Notes: generated by a model not told the origin, from the letters alone. Positions 1-6,399 are shown, numbered from the stretch's first letter. The stretch: DNA of 7,026 nucleotides from an uncultured Haemophilus sp. (GCA_902481695.1 CABSXY010000104.1:1-7026); one strand, 5' to 3'. Program-made: numbers and translations.

Positions 1-316
1 CCAAGGCCGCATTCGGATCCGTATTTAATTTCATTTTTACGGTGACCATTGACGTACTTGGGCTAGAGCTTGAAGACATATAGTCCACATTGTCCGCTTG
101 TGCTACCGCTTCTTCAATTTTTGAAGTAACAAACGCTTGAATTAAGTTTGCATCCGCTCCTGGGTAAACCGTGCTCACCGTAATCACCGTCGTGGTCATT
201 TTCGGATATTCACGCACAGCCAATTTCGAGATCGCTTGTAATCCTAAAATAATGATTAACAAGCTAATCGAAACCGCCAAAACAGGACGACGAATAAATA
301 TATCGGTAAATTTCAT
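1..316 (-). CDS. acrB: RND multidrug efflux pump, inner-membrane permease, N-terminal fragment (AcrB/MexI type)
   Basis: This is the proton-driven inner-membrane pump of a tripartite RND efflux system. Only the first 105 codons are here; the gene runs off the left edge. The protein begins MKFTDIFIRRPVLAVSIS, the classic RND N-terminus: a short amphipathic start, the FIRRPV motif, then transmembrane segment 1 (about residues 11-30). The periplasmic part begins with VREYPKM, VSTVYPGADANLI and KIEEAVAQADNVDYMSSSS, which align with the first porter subdomain of AcrB. REYP, where AcrB has AQYP, recalls the MexI-like branch (from memory). The ATG at 316 has a good ribosome site (AGGA, 7 nt spacing) and lies 13 nt after the adaptor stop codon, so the two are almost certainly co-transcribed and co-assembled. 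No outer-membrane channel gene is visible in the window. Family assignment is very secure; the exact symbol and drug range are inferred. Confidence 0.93.
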   Translation of the reverse strand, partial: MKFTDIFIRRPVLAVSISLLIIILGLQAISKLAVREYPKMTTTVITVSTVYPGADANLIQAFVTSKIEEAVAQADNVDYMSSSSSPSTSMVTVKMKLNTDPNAAL

Positions 317-329
317 TCGCTTTTCCTAA

Positions 330-1526
330 TTAAAGATTCGTTTTATTCGCAGGTTGTTCAGTACCCACGCCCGCTTTATCTGCAACAGAGACTAATGAGC
401 CGTTACTTAAGTTTTGCTGACCACCAGTCACAATTTTATCGCCGACTTTAACTTCATCGCCTTTTAATTGTGCATAAATACCTTGACGATCTTTCGTAAA
501 TACAGTGATTGATTTTGCACGGTACATATTTGCCGCTTTTTCTGCACCACCTAATTTCTCAATATCTTCATCAGAAAGTGCGGTCAAAATATAAAGCGAT
601 TCGCCATACATGTTGTAGCTCACTGCCACTTGTGGCACAACGATTTGATTATGCTCAGTTGGTAAAGCGACATTTAAGCGAGTAAACATTCCGGATAATA
701 ATTTTGCACCATCTTCTGGCTCAAATGTTGCTTGAACATCAACTAAACCCGTTGAAGAATTAATTGCAGGCTCAATTGCAGTAACCTTAGCAGCAAAGGT
801 TTCACCTTTACGCGCATCTGCCGTAGCCGTTACTTTTTGACCTATATGCAATTTATCTAATAGGTTTTGAGCAATCGCAAAATCAACTTTCATAGAAGAA
901 CGATCTTCTACTCGCACAATTTCAGTACCGTTTGAAACGTACTGACCGACATTAACTTTCACGATACCGGCTTTACCATCAAATGGTGCCACGATTTGGC
1001 GACGTTCAATTGCTGCTTTTAATGACTCAATATTTGCTGCTTGTGCTTCATAAGCTGCTTTTGCATTATCTAATTCTTGACGAGAAACTGCCCCGCTGCC
1101 CGCAAGGTTTGCATAACGTTGATAAGTTTGACGTAATGACACCACTTGAGCTTGTGCGGCTTGTAAGCTTGCACGCTCAACTGAGCTATCTAACTCAACT
1201 AACAAATCACCTTTTTTCACGCTCTGTCCATTTTGCACGAGCACTTTAGACACGGTTCCTGCACTTTGAGCGCTTAACATCGCCCCTTGATTCGGACGAA
1301 CAATACCTGTCGTTTCAATGATTGGCGTCCATTCTGAAGCCTTAACTGTCATTGCAGTCACAGGAGAGGCTGTTTCTGGTTGATTTGCTAAGAAATCAGC
1401 AATGCCTTTTGCCTTCATTTGATTAAGAAAAATCATTGCTGCAAAAATTAACACAAATACGCCTAACGCTAATTTCAAAAAGAAAACATGCAAACGCTTT
1501 GGTCTATTAGTTTGAGTTATACTCAT
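330..1526 (-). CDS. acrA: RND efflux periplasmic adaptor (membrane fusion protein)
   Basis: The adaptor links the inner-membrane RND pump to an outer-membrane channel of the TolC type. The 398-residue protein has a cytoplasmic N-terminus and one hydrophobic segment (about 15-33). It contains no cysteine, so there is no lipobox and it is probably anchored by an uncleaved helix, not by a lipid as in E. coli AcrA. The lipoyl-like domain is split into residues 82-113 (LSAQSAGTVSKVLVQNGQSV) and 178-207 (IVAPFDGKAGIVKVNVGQYV), flanking an Ala/Gln-rich helical hairpin (114-177). A beta-barrel (about 210-288) and a membrane-proximal domain (290-385) follow. The ATG start has GGAG 8 nt upstream. The gene lies 30 nt after the repressor gene and 13 nt before the pump, without a terminator. 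An uptake signal (576-584) lies inside it. Substrates cannot be read from the sequence. Confidence 0.95.
   Translation of the reverse strand: MSITQTNRPKRLHVFFLKLALGVFVLIFAAMIFLNQMKAKGIADFLANQPETASPVTAMTVKASEWTPIIETTGIVRPNQGAMLSAQSAGTVSKVLVQNGQSVKKGDLLVELDSSVERASLQAAQAQVVSLRQTYQRYANLAGSGAVSRQELDNAKAAYEAQAANIESLKAAIERRQIVAPFDGKAGIVKVNVGQYVSNGTEIVRVEDRSSMKVDFAIAQNLLDKLHIGQKVTATADARKGETFAAKVTAIEPAINSSTGLVDVQATFEPEDGAKLLSGMFTRLNVALPTEHNQIVVPQVAVSYNMYGESLYILTALSDEDIEKLGGAEKAANMYRAKSITVFTKDRQGIYAQLKGDEVKVGDKIVTGGQQNLSNGSLVSVADKAGVGTEQPANKTNL
576..584 (+). repeat. DNA uptake signal sequence
   Basis: AAGTGCGGT followed by CAAAATATAAAG, matching the extended consensus with its A/T-rich tail. It lies in the adaptor gene, whose reading strand encodes LTALS there. 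Confidence 0.9.
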
Positions 1527-1556
1527 TTGGAAAACTCCATTAAGACAATAAAATGA

Positions 1557-2135
1557 CTACTTCTGAATTGCACGCCAAGAGCGTTCAATGACAGATTCTA
1601 ACATCGCATCGGTTACTGCCGTACCGAGAAACTTGATATCTGAGGCTAAAACTATTGCCGTTTTAAGACTCAGCAAAAATAACATGTGAGGATCTAAATC
1701 AGCTAACACATTTGCGGCTTGTCCCTTGAGACAAAACTGATCCCAACACGAAAACTCCATTTCTTTGCAGGTTTCAATAAACTCTGGTAAAGATCGATAT
1801 TGGTTCATATTTGATAGAATCGTTGGATTTTCTTGAAGAAAATGCCAAATATTCCACCACATTTTTCTGTATTGCTCGAAAAAAGATTGGCTTTCATCAA
1901 AACCTTCTTCAATCGCCATAACAAACTTATTGAACACTCGACGAGCAAATTGTGCTAATAACTCGTCTTTACTCTTAAAATAAAGATAAATCGTACCTGC
2001 TGCGATGCCTGCTTCCTTAGCTAACTTATGCATAGAAAGATGATGTAATCCTTCTTTTGCCATAAGACGATATGTTGCATCAAAGATCTGCTCACTGACA
2101 TCAAGCTTCGTTTTAGAGGCTTTTACTTGTCGCAT
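1557..2135 (-). CDS. acrR: TetR/AcrR-family transcriptional repressor of the efflux operon
   Basis: This is a 192-residue one-component repressor. The N-terminal DNA-binding domain is plain: helix 1 around ILDATYRL-like residues 16-27 (QIFDATYRLMAKEGL) and the helix-turn-helix with the family signature at 33-60 (LSMHKLAKEAGIAAGTIYLYF, then KSKDELL). The C-terminal part (about 65-192) is the variable ligand and dimer domain, here rich in aromatic residues (FFEQYRKMWWNIWHF), as suits a hydrophobic effector. The ATG at 2135 is fixed because an in-frame TAA lies four codons upstream; its ribosome site is poor (TAAGAA about 12 nt or more away), which may keep repressor levels low. It is first in a regulator-adaptor-pump operon, and a palindromic operator (2200-2213) overlaps the promoter, so it most likely represses its own operon and is released by pump substrates. 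The family is certain; the symbol follows H. influenzae usage. Confidence 0.92.
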   Translation of the reverse strand: MRQVKASKTKLDVSEQIFDATYRLMAKEGLHHLSMHKLAKEAGIAAGTIYLYFKSKDELLAQFARRVFNKFVMAIEEGFDESQSFFEQYRKMWWNIWHFLQENPTILSNMNQYRSLPEFIETCKEMEFSCWDQFCLKGQAANVLADLDPHMLFLLSLKTAIVLASDIKFLGTAVTDAMLESVIERSWRAIQK

Positions 2136-2199
2136 AATAAAAAATTAAATTCTTAGGGTTATATATGAGAAAGGTCATTTAAGATGAATATCAAAAATG

Positions 2200-2213
2200 A
2201 ATGAACGTTCATT
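2200..2213. promoter_or_regulatory. Palindromic operator, probable binding site of the TetR-family repressor
   Basis: AATGAACGTTCATT is a perfect 14-bp palindrome (7+7, centred between 2206 and 2207), part of a wider imperfect symmetry with A/T flanks. Its size and TGAAC/GTTCA half-sites are typical of TetR-family operators. It overlaps the -10 box at 2211-2216 and covers the predicted transcription start (about 2204) of the minus-strand repressor-adaptor-pump operon, so binding would block polymerase directly. The site lies 65 bp upstream of the repressor start codon. That this repressor is the ligand of this site is inferred from position. Confidence 0.75.
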
Positions 2214-2238
2214 TTATTGATTTTTCATTTTTTGGCAA
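2211..2238 (-). promoter_or_regulatory. Sigma-70 promoter of the efflux operon
   Basis: On the minus strand a -35 box TTGCCA (2233-2238) is followed after 16 bp by a -10 box TAAAAT (2211-2216); each matches consensus at five of six positions. The predicted start is near 2204, giving an untranslated leader of about 70 nt before the repressor gene. The promoter starts just after the ftsN terminator (2253-2282), so the efflux operon is insulated from ftsN transcription. Confidence 0.7.
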
Positions 2239-2252
2239 GAGAACAATATAAA

Positions 2253-2282
2253 AAAAGTGCGGTCATTTTTAACCGCACTTTT
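2253..2282 (-). terminator. Rho-independent terminator of ftsN made of an inverted uptake-signal pair
   Basis: An 11-bp perfect stem (2253-2263 with 2272-2282) encloses an 8-nt loop CATTTTTA. Both arms are complete uptake signals (AAGTGCGGT at 2255-2263 and its complement at 2272-2280). Read on the minus strand, the hairpin starts 10 nt after the ftsN stop codon and runs into seven consecutive U residues, three of them beyond the stem. Paired uptake signals doubling as terminators are a known Pasteurellaceae arrangement. Confidence 0.9.
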
Positions 2283-2292
2283 AAATTCTGAA

Positions 2293-3204
2293 TTACATTC
2301 CAATCACAACGCAACTCGCCACTGATTTTGCTTTATCTTGTGCAGCTGTTGCGGCATCTCGACTACCAAATGGTCCCACGCGTACTCGGTTCCATTCTTC
2401 ACTTGTCGCAATTTGTGCATTCACACCCGCCATCGCAAGGCGACCTTGTAAACTTTCTGCTTGTGCACGATTTTTAAATGCTCCACATTGTAAACCAAAT
2501 TTTTTGCCGCCAGCCTGTACTTGTTGTTCAGCGGGTTTCGGTTCTACTTTTTTCGGTTGCTCAGTTTTAGCAGGTTCCGTTTTTGCGGGTTCAGCTTTCA
2601 CCACTTCTACTTTTTTCGGAGGTTCAGGTACTTTTTTCGGAGGTTCAGGCTTTTTAACTGGCTCTGTTTTTTTAACTGGCTCAGGCTTTTTCACTTCCGT
2701 TTTTGCTGTTTGCTGTAGCTGTGTTGGCTGAGCTTGCACTGTCTGTGCTGGTTGAGCTTGCTGTGCTTGAGCCGCGGCTTTTTCCGCACTCGCCGCTTCT
2801 TGCTCTTTACGTTGAGCTTCTAATTTTTTCGCTTCTTCTGCCGCTTTTTGTTCTTTTTCCATTTGAATAAGCACTTGACGCTGTTCTTCCGTTAAACGCA
2901 TATTTTTTTCAACAGAAGAAGGATTATTATCCACCGGTACCGTACGGGTTTCTAATTCTTTAATGTAGTGCCACACTTCTTCTGGGCGATTTGGTAACAC
3001 ACTTTTCGGTTGCGGTTTTTCCGGCTGAACATTTGTCGTCACTACAGGTGCTGGTGTTTTACTTTTTAAGAAGTAAAGCCCTAACCCAAAACCTAATACC
3101 GCCACCAACGCAAGAACAATTAAGGTATTGCGATTAAAACTTTTCTTTGCTTTCTTTTTATTATTTTTTGAGCCGCTTCGACCGGCAAAATCTCGATGAG
3201 CCAC
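2293..3204 (-). CDS. ftsN: Cell division protein FtsN (SPOR domain, bitopic membrane protein)
   Basis: FtsN is a late divisome protein that triggers septal peptidoglycan synthesis through FtsA and FtsQLB/FtsWI. The 303-residue protein (319 in E. coli) has the family layout. A basic cytoplasmic tail begins MAHRDFAGRS (E. coli MAQRDYVRRS). One transmembrane helix spans about 28-46. The short essential periplasmic motif is at 74-88 (PEEVWHYIKELETRT; E. coli PEERWRYIKELESRQ), followed by LTEEQRQVLIQME. Then come a Glu/Ala/Gln-rich helical stretch (about 107-165), a Lys/Pro/Glu repeat linker (166-225) and the C-terminal SPOR domain (233-303), which binds denuded glycan at the septum. C240 and C298 fit the SPOR disulfide pair. 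The start is GTG, supported by the E. coli match and by AGGA 7 nt upstream. It lies 93 nt downstream of priA without a terminator between; cytR, present here in E. coli, is missing. Confidence 0.95.
   Translation of the reverse strand: MAHRDFAGRSGSKNNKKKAKKSFNRNTLIVLALVAVLGFGLGLYFLKSKTPAPVVTTNVQPEKPQPKSVLPNRPEEVWHYIKELETRTVPVDNNPSSVEKNMRLTEEQRQVLIQMEKEQKAAEEAKKLEAQRKEQEAASAEKAAAQAQQAQPAQTVQAQPTQLQQTAKTEVKKPEPVKKTEPVKKPEPPKKVPEPPKKVEVVKAEPAKTEPAKTEQPKKVEPKPAEQQVQAGGKKFGLQCGAFKNRAQAESLQGRLAMAGVNAQIATSEEWNRVRVGPFGSRDAATAAQDKAKSVASCVVIGM
2609..2682 (-). repeat. Tandem repeats encoding the FtsN Lys/Pro/Glu linker
   Basis: Two short tandem repeats lie side by side inside ftsN. A 21-bp unit occurs twice (20 matching bases at 2609-2628 and 2630-2649), encoding PEPPKKV twice (residues 186-199). 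An 18-bp unit occurs twice (shared 14-nt core at 2651-2664 and 2669-2682), encoding EPVKK(T/P) (175-186). A looser 15-bp EPAKT repeat (residues 205-214) adjoins them. Unit lengths are multiples of three, so changes in copy number would keep the frame and only alter linker length. Confidence 0.85.
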
Positions 3205-3240
3205 GATAAAATCCTAAAATATTCGATAAATTAAACTTAG

Positions 3241-3270
3241 AGTATAAAAAACGCTTAATTCTACTGAAAA
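3241..3270 (-). promoter_or_regulatory. Possible ftsN promoter
   Basis: In the 93-nt priA-ftsN gap the minus strand shows TTTTCA (3265-3270), an 18-bp spacer and TATACT (3241-3246), giving a leader of about 30 nt. An alternative pair is TAGAAA (3281-3286), 17 bp, TAGAAT (3258-3263). Both are moderate matches in AT-rich DNA, and read-through from priA is also possible. Confidence 0.35.
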
Positions 3271-3297
3271 ACAGTGCATTTTTCTAGGGAATTTTTG

Positions 3298-5487
3298 CTA
3301 ACTCAAATCCAATGGATCTACGTCTAAAATTAACCGCACTTGAGAAGACTTTATCAGCTCTGGGGAATATCGACTTAATACCGCCTGTAATTGTTTCCGA
3401 GAAGTATGCTGTAATAATAACTGCCAGCGATACTGCCCCGCTTTTTTGCTGAACGGTGCGGGAATCGGCCCCAACACTTGCAAGCCTTCTATTTTTTGTT
3501 CATAGAAAAAAGAGGCCAATTGCGACAATGCATTTTCCGCCTCTTCAGAATGACGACATTGTGCTTTAAACAACGCTAGGAAACTAAATGGAGGCAAGCC
3601 CATATTATGCCGCAACTTCAAGGTTTCTTCTGCAAAGGCTTGATAGCCCTTTTCAAGCAAGGTGGTTAATAACGGATGATCCGGATAATGTGTCTGTAAA
3701 ACCACTTCGCCCTGTTTTTCCGCTCTGCCTGAGCGACCTGCCACTTGTACATAAAGCTGCGCCAAACGTTCTTCGGCTCTGAAATCAAGGGAAAACAAGG
3801 CATTATCCACATTCACTAACGCAACCAAGGTGACATTCGGGAAATGGTGTCCTTTGGCTAACATTTGTGTGCCAATTAAAATCTGGCTTTTACCTTGCTG
3901 AATATCCTCTAAATAACCTTCAAGTTTGCCTTTTCGTGCCGTGCTGTCACGATCGATACGTGCAATATTATATTGAGGAAAACGTGCTTTTAGGGTTTCC
4001 TCCAGTTGTTCCGTGCCTAAACCCGTTGTGACTAAATGCGTTGAACCGCAATGACCACATTGCATCGGCACTGTTTTTTGCGCACCACAATGATGGCAAC
4101 GTAAAACGCGCTGGTGTTGGTGATAAGTATAAGGTTTTTCACAATGATGACATTCATCAATCCAGCCACATTCATGACATAACAACACGGGGGCGAATCC
4201 ACGTCGATTAAGGAATAACAATACTTGATTGCCTTTTTCTAAGTGTTCTTGCATACGTTGCAATAGCGGTTCGGATAAGCCGTTTTGAATTCGTTGATGT
4301 TTTAAATCAATCACAAACTGGCGAAGTGCGGTCGCATTTCCGGCTCTTTTTGATAAGACCAAATGATGATATTTACCATTTTGTACGTTATTTATACTTT
4401 CCAAACTTGGTGTGGCAGAACCTAATAAGATAGGAATATTGAGTTTTTGAGCAAGCACAATGCCTAAATCTCTAGCATGATAACGCCAACCATCTTGCTG
4501 TTTAAACGAGCCGTCATGCTCTTCATCTAAAATGATTAAGCCGAGATCTGAAAACTGGGTGAAGAGCGCTGATCTCGTGCCGATCACGATTGCACTTTGC
4601 CCCGTTCTTGCACGCTCCCAAACATTTAAGCGCTGTGTATCATTCAAGTTGGAATGCAATACATCAATTTCCACATTAAAACGTGCTCGGAAACGTCTCA
4701 CTGTCTGAGGGGTAAGCCCAATTTCAGGAACAAGCACTAAAACCTGTTTGCCTTTTTTTAAGACTTCTTCAATGTATTGCAGATAGATTTCAGTTTTACC
4801 CGAACCGGTCACGCCCTCTAACAACCACACATTAAAGCCTTCTTGGAAAAGCAACTGGCTAAATGCAAGGGCTTGTTGCTTGTTTAAAGTCAATCGGTTA
4901 TCAAGATTAACTAAAGGGTTATCCCCTAGAACTTGTTGCCAACTTTTTTGTTCAGTAGGCACAATCACTTCTTCGACATAATCTTTTCCCTTAAGGGCTG
5001 ACCAAATCGCAGAACTGATCTCATTGTTACCTTTTTCTAAATCTTGCGTGAGCAATAAATTTAAAGCTTCAATTTGTTTTTTGGCGCGTTTTAATTCACC
5101 CGATTCTAATGCTTGTTTTCCAAGTTCCGTAATACGCCAAAAAGTGCGGTCATTTTTAACCGCACTTTCTCCATTACGGAGTTTTACTGGCAACGCTTGA
5201 AACAACACATCGCCTAAGGCTGCACGATAATAATTAGCCGACCAAGCTAACCAATCCCACGTTGTCGAATTAAAGAGCGAGTCAGCATCAAGCACATCAA
5301 TAATCGGTTTTAACTTTTCTTTTGCGACATCCGAAGAAGCGGGCAAATCTACCACGATCCCGACTCGTTTTTGCGAACCAAAAGGCACCAACACTCGTCC
5401 ACCAACGATTGGCGTCAAGTCGGGCGAATAGAGATAATCAAAAAATCGGGGAAGCGGTACGGCTAATGCAACTCGGACAATATTCAT
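3298..5487 (-). CDS. priA: Primosomal protein N', replication restart helicase PriA
   Basis: PriA recognises stalled forks and D-loops, unwinds the lagging arm 3' to 5' and loads the primosome and DnaB to restart replication. The 729 residues (732 in E. coli) are full length. The N-terminal 3'-DNA-binding domain (1-105) starts MNIVRVALAVPLPRFFDYLY; a winged-helix domain (about 112-180) follows. Helicase lobe 1 has Walker A GVTGSGKT (225-232), VPEIGLTPQT (253-262), DEEH (321-324), the aromatic-rich loop HDGSFKQQDGW and GSATPS (356-361). Eight zinc-binding cysteines lie in four CxxC pairs (437/440, 446/449, 464/467, 477/480). Lobe 2 has GTQMLAKGHHFP (539-550) and QVAGRSGRAEKQGEVV (581-596), and the C-terminus ends LILDVDPLDLS. 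The ATG start has no clear ribosome site in a T-rich leader, so expression may be low. Three uptake-signal sites lie inside, one of them a hairpin. Confidence 0.98.
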   Translation of the reverse strand: MNIVRVALAVPLPRFFDYLYSPDLTPIVGGRVLVPFGSQKRVGIVVDLPASSDVAKEKLKPIIDVLDADSLFNSTTWDWLAWSANYYRAALGDVLFQALPVKLRNGESAVKNDRTFWRITELGKQALESGELKRAKKQIEALNLLLTQDLEKGNNEISSAIWSALKGKDYVEEVIVPTEQKSWQQVLGDNPLVNLDNRLTLNKQQALAFSQLLFQEGFNVWLLEGVTGSGKTEIYLQYIEEVLKKGKQVLVLVPEIGLTPQTVRRFRARFNVEIDVLHSNLNDTQRLNVWERARTGQSAIVIGTRSALFTQFSDLGLIILDEEHDGSFKQQDGWRYHARDLGIVLAQKLNIPILLGSATPSLESINNVQNGKYHHLVLSKRAGNATALRQFVIDLKHQRIQNGLSEPLLQRMQEHLEKGNQVLLFLNRRGFAPVLLCHECGWIDECHHCEKPYTYHQHQRVLRCHHCGAQKTVPMQCGHCGSTHLVTTGLGTEQLEETLKARFPQYNIARIDRDSTARKGKLEGYLEDIQQGKSQILIGTQMLAKGHHFPNVTLVALVNVDNALFSLDFRAEERLAQLYVQVAGRSGRAEKQGEVVLQTHYPDHPLLTTLLEKGYQAFAEETLKLRHNMGLPPFSFLALFKAQCRHSEEAENALSQLASFFYEQKIEGLQVLGPIPAPFSKKAGQYRWQLLLQHTSRKQLQAVLSRYSPELIKSSQVRLILDVDPLDLS
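3333..3341 (-). repeat. DNA uptake signal sequence
   Basis: The minus strand reads AAGTGCGGT then TAATTTTA, a full extended match. It lies at the 3' end of priA and encodes part of QVRLIL. Confidence 0.9.
4324..4332 (+). repeat. DNA uptake signal sequence
   Basis: Core AAGTGCGGT followed by CGCATTTCC, a weaker A/T tail. It lies inside priA and, read antisense, encodes ATALR near residue 385-389. Confidence 0.85.
5139..5168 (-). repeat. Inverted uptake-signal pair inside the priA reading frame
   Basis: A 10-bp perfect stem (5141-5150 with 5159-5168) with loop CATTTTTA contains two head-to-head uptake signals (5142-5150 and the complement at 5159-5167). The 30 nt at 5139-5168 are identical to 2252-2281, the ftsN terminator. 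Here they are translated as ESAVKNDRTF (about residues 107-116 of PriA), in the link between the 3'-binding and winged-helix domains. In the sense transcript the stem is followed by two further U residues, so it is a weak terminator-like hairpin. Confidence 0.9.
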
Positions 5488-5515
5488 AACAAAAAAACAA
5501 TTAAAAATTTTCGCT

Positions 5516-5521
5516 ATTATA
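5516..5521 (-). promoter_or_regulatory. priA -10 box
   Basis: On the minus strand TATAAT lies at 5516-5521, 29 nt upstream of the priA start codon. No good -35 box is seen at the usual distance (GGGATT at 5539-5544 for a 17-bp spacer), so a weak or activated promoter is possible. Its upstream elements overlap those of the divergent trmB promoter. Confidence 0.5.
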
Positions 5522-5563
5522 CGGGAATTAGGTGGAAAAATCCCACAACCTTGCCTTTTAGTG

Positions 5564-5569
5564 TATAAT
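5564..5569 (+). promoter_or_regulatory. trmB -10 box
   Basis: A perfect TATAAT lies 32 nt before the trmB ATG, facing away from the priA -10 box 42 bp to its left. The -35 region for a 17-bp spacer (5541-5546, TCCCAC) does not resemble TTGACA. The promoter call rests on the -10 match and position. Confidence 0.5.
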
Positions 5570-5601
5570 CGCCGCCAATTTTAATTAAGCGAATAAAAAC
5601 C

Positions 5602-6348
5602 ATGACAGAAGAGCAAAAAACCTTTGCTGATCAAAAACGTAAAACCATTGAAACGGCTGAATTTACAGAAGATGGTCGTTATAAACGTAAAGTTCGTAGC
5701 TTTGTGTTGCGGACAGGTCGCTTAAGTGATTTTCAAAAAAATATGATGAACGATCACTGGGCTGATCTTGGATTAGATTATCAAAACGCCCCTTTTGATT
5801 TTGCCGCGATTTATGGCAATACAAATCCCGTTATATTAGAAATTGGCTTCGGGATGGGTAAATCTTTAGTGGATATGGCAGAAGCAAATCCTGATAAAAA
5901 TTATCTCGGTATTGAAGTACACACGCCTGGTGTGGGAGCCTGTATTGCTTATGCGGTAGAAAAAGGCGTGAAAAACCTTCGCGTAATTTGCCATGATGCC
6001 ACTGAAATTTTACGTGATTGTGTAAAAGACGGCGAGTTAGGTGGTTTACAGCTTTTCTTCCCAGACCCTTGGCATAAAGCAAAACATCATAAACGCCGTA
6101 TTGTTCAACCGCACTTTGTAGAGCAAGTCGTCCAAAAATTACAACCAAATGGCTTTATTCATATGGCCACGGACTGGGAGAACTATGCAGAACAAATGCT
6201 CGAAGTGCTTTCAGCCAATGAAAATTTAGTCAATACTGCCGAACAAGATTATATTCCACGTCCTGATTTCCGCCCTCTTACAAAATTTGAGGCGCGTGGC
6301 CATCGTTTAGGTCACGGTGTGTGGGATTTATACTTTAAGAAAAAATAA
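5602..6348 (+). CDS. trmB: tRNA (guanine-N7-)-methyltransferase
   Basis: TrmB uses S-adenosylmethionine to make 7-methylguanosine at position 46 in the variable loop of many tRNAs, in the cytoplasm. The 248-residue protein has the class I methyltransferase fold. The SAM-binding glycine motif is LEIGFGMGKSL (79-89), the acidic residue that closes the SAM pocket is E105 in LGIEVHTPG, and the next strand has CHDATEIL (130-137). The family signature LFFPDPWHKAKHHKRR (151-166) and ATDWENYAEQM (189-199) follow, then the C-terminal TKFEARGHRLGHGVWDL (227-243), close to E. coli. The N-terminal 50 residues (DGRYKRKVRSFVLRTGRLS) are the basic tRNA-contacting extension. The ATG has only a weak purine stretch (AAGCGA) upstream, about 10 nt away. 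It is divergent from priA and 51 nt ahead of yggL in the same direction. Confidence 0.97.
   Translation: MTEEQKTFADQKRKTIETAEFTEDGRYKRKVRSFVLRTGRLSDFQKNMMNDHWADLGLDYQNAPFDFAAIYGNTNPVILEIGFGMGKSLVDMAEANPDKNYLGIEVHTPGVGACIAYAVEKGVKNLRVICHDATEILRDCVKDGELGGLQLFFPDPWHKAKHHKRRIVQPHFVEQVVQKLQPNGFIHMATDWENYAEQMLEVLSANENLVNTAEQDYIPRPDFRPLTKFEARGHRLGHGVWDLYFKKK
6108..6116 (-). repeat. DNA uptake signal sequence
   Basis: Complement core ACCGCACTT inside trmB, where it encodes part of QPHF (residues 169-172). The A/T tail on the minus strand (TGAACAAT) is weaker than consensus. Confidence 0.85.
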
Positions 6349-6384
6349 TCATCGAGATGATGACTATACCCATTACCTTAACAT

Positions 6385-6390
6385 AGGAGA
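6385..6390 (+). promoter_or_regulatory. Strong ribosome binding site that decides the yggL start
   Basis: AGGAGA lies 9 nt before the ATG at 6400 and 3 nt before the in-frame TTG at 6394, which favours the ATG. Confidence 0.8.
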
Positions 6391-6399
6391 ACATTGAAA

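Noticed and set aside
983..1249. Plus-strand frame of 88 codons opposite the adaptor gene
   Set aside because: No ribosome site or recognisable domain, leucine-rich antisense of Ala/Gln codons in the adaptor hairpin.
2504..2731. Plus-strand open frame rich in Gly, Phe, Ser and Thr, with a second overlapping Phe-rich frame
   Set aside because: It is the antisense of the FtsN repeat linker; its low-complexity composition follows directly from the Lys/Pro/Glu codons on the other strand, and FtsN is clearly the real gene.
3588..3782. Plus-strand frame of 64 codons opposite the end of priA
   Set aside because: Antisense of conserved PriA motifs, with no sign of its own start signals.
5532..5546. 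Possible inverted repeat GTGG...CCAC between the priA and trmB promoters
   Set aside because: Only four matching pairs per arm; expected by chance and without a known binding protein of that form.
5831..6148. Minus-strand frame of 105 codons opposite trmB
   Set aside because: Lies wholly within the conserved SAM-binding core of TrmB and has no recognisable features.
6348..6361. Hairpin ATCAT-CGAG-ATGAT just after trmB
   Set aside because: Five A/T-rich pairs with no T tract; too weak for a terminator, so trmB and yggL are probably co-transcribed.
6394..6399. In-frame TTG start for yggL
   Set aside because: Only 3 nt from the AGGAGA site; the ATG at 6400 has correct spacing and matches the E. 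coli start better.
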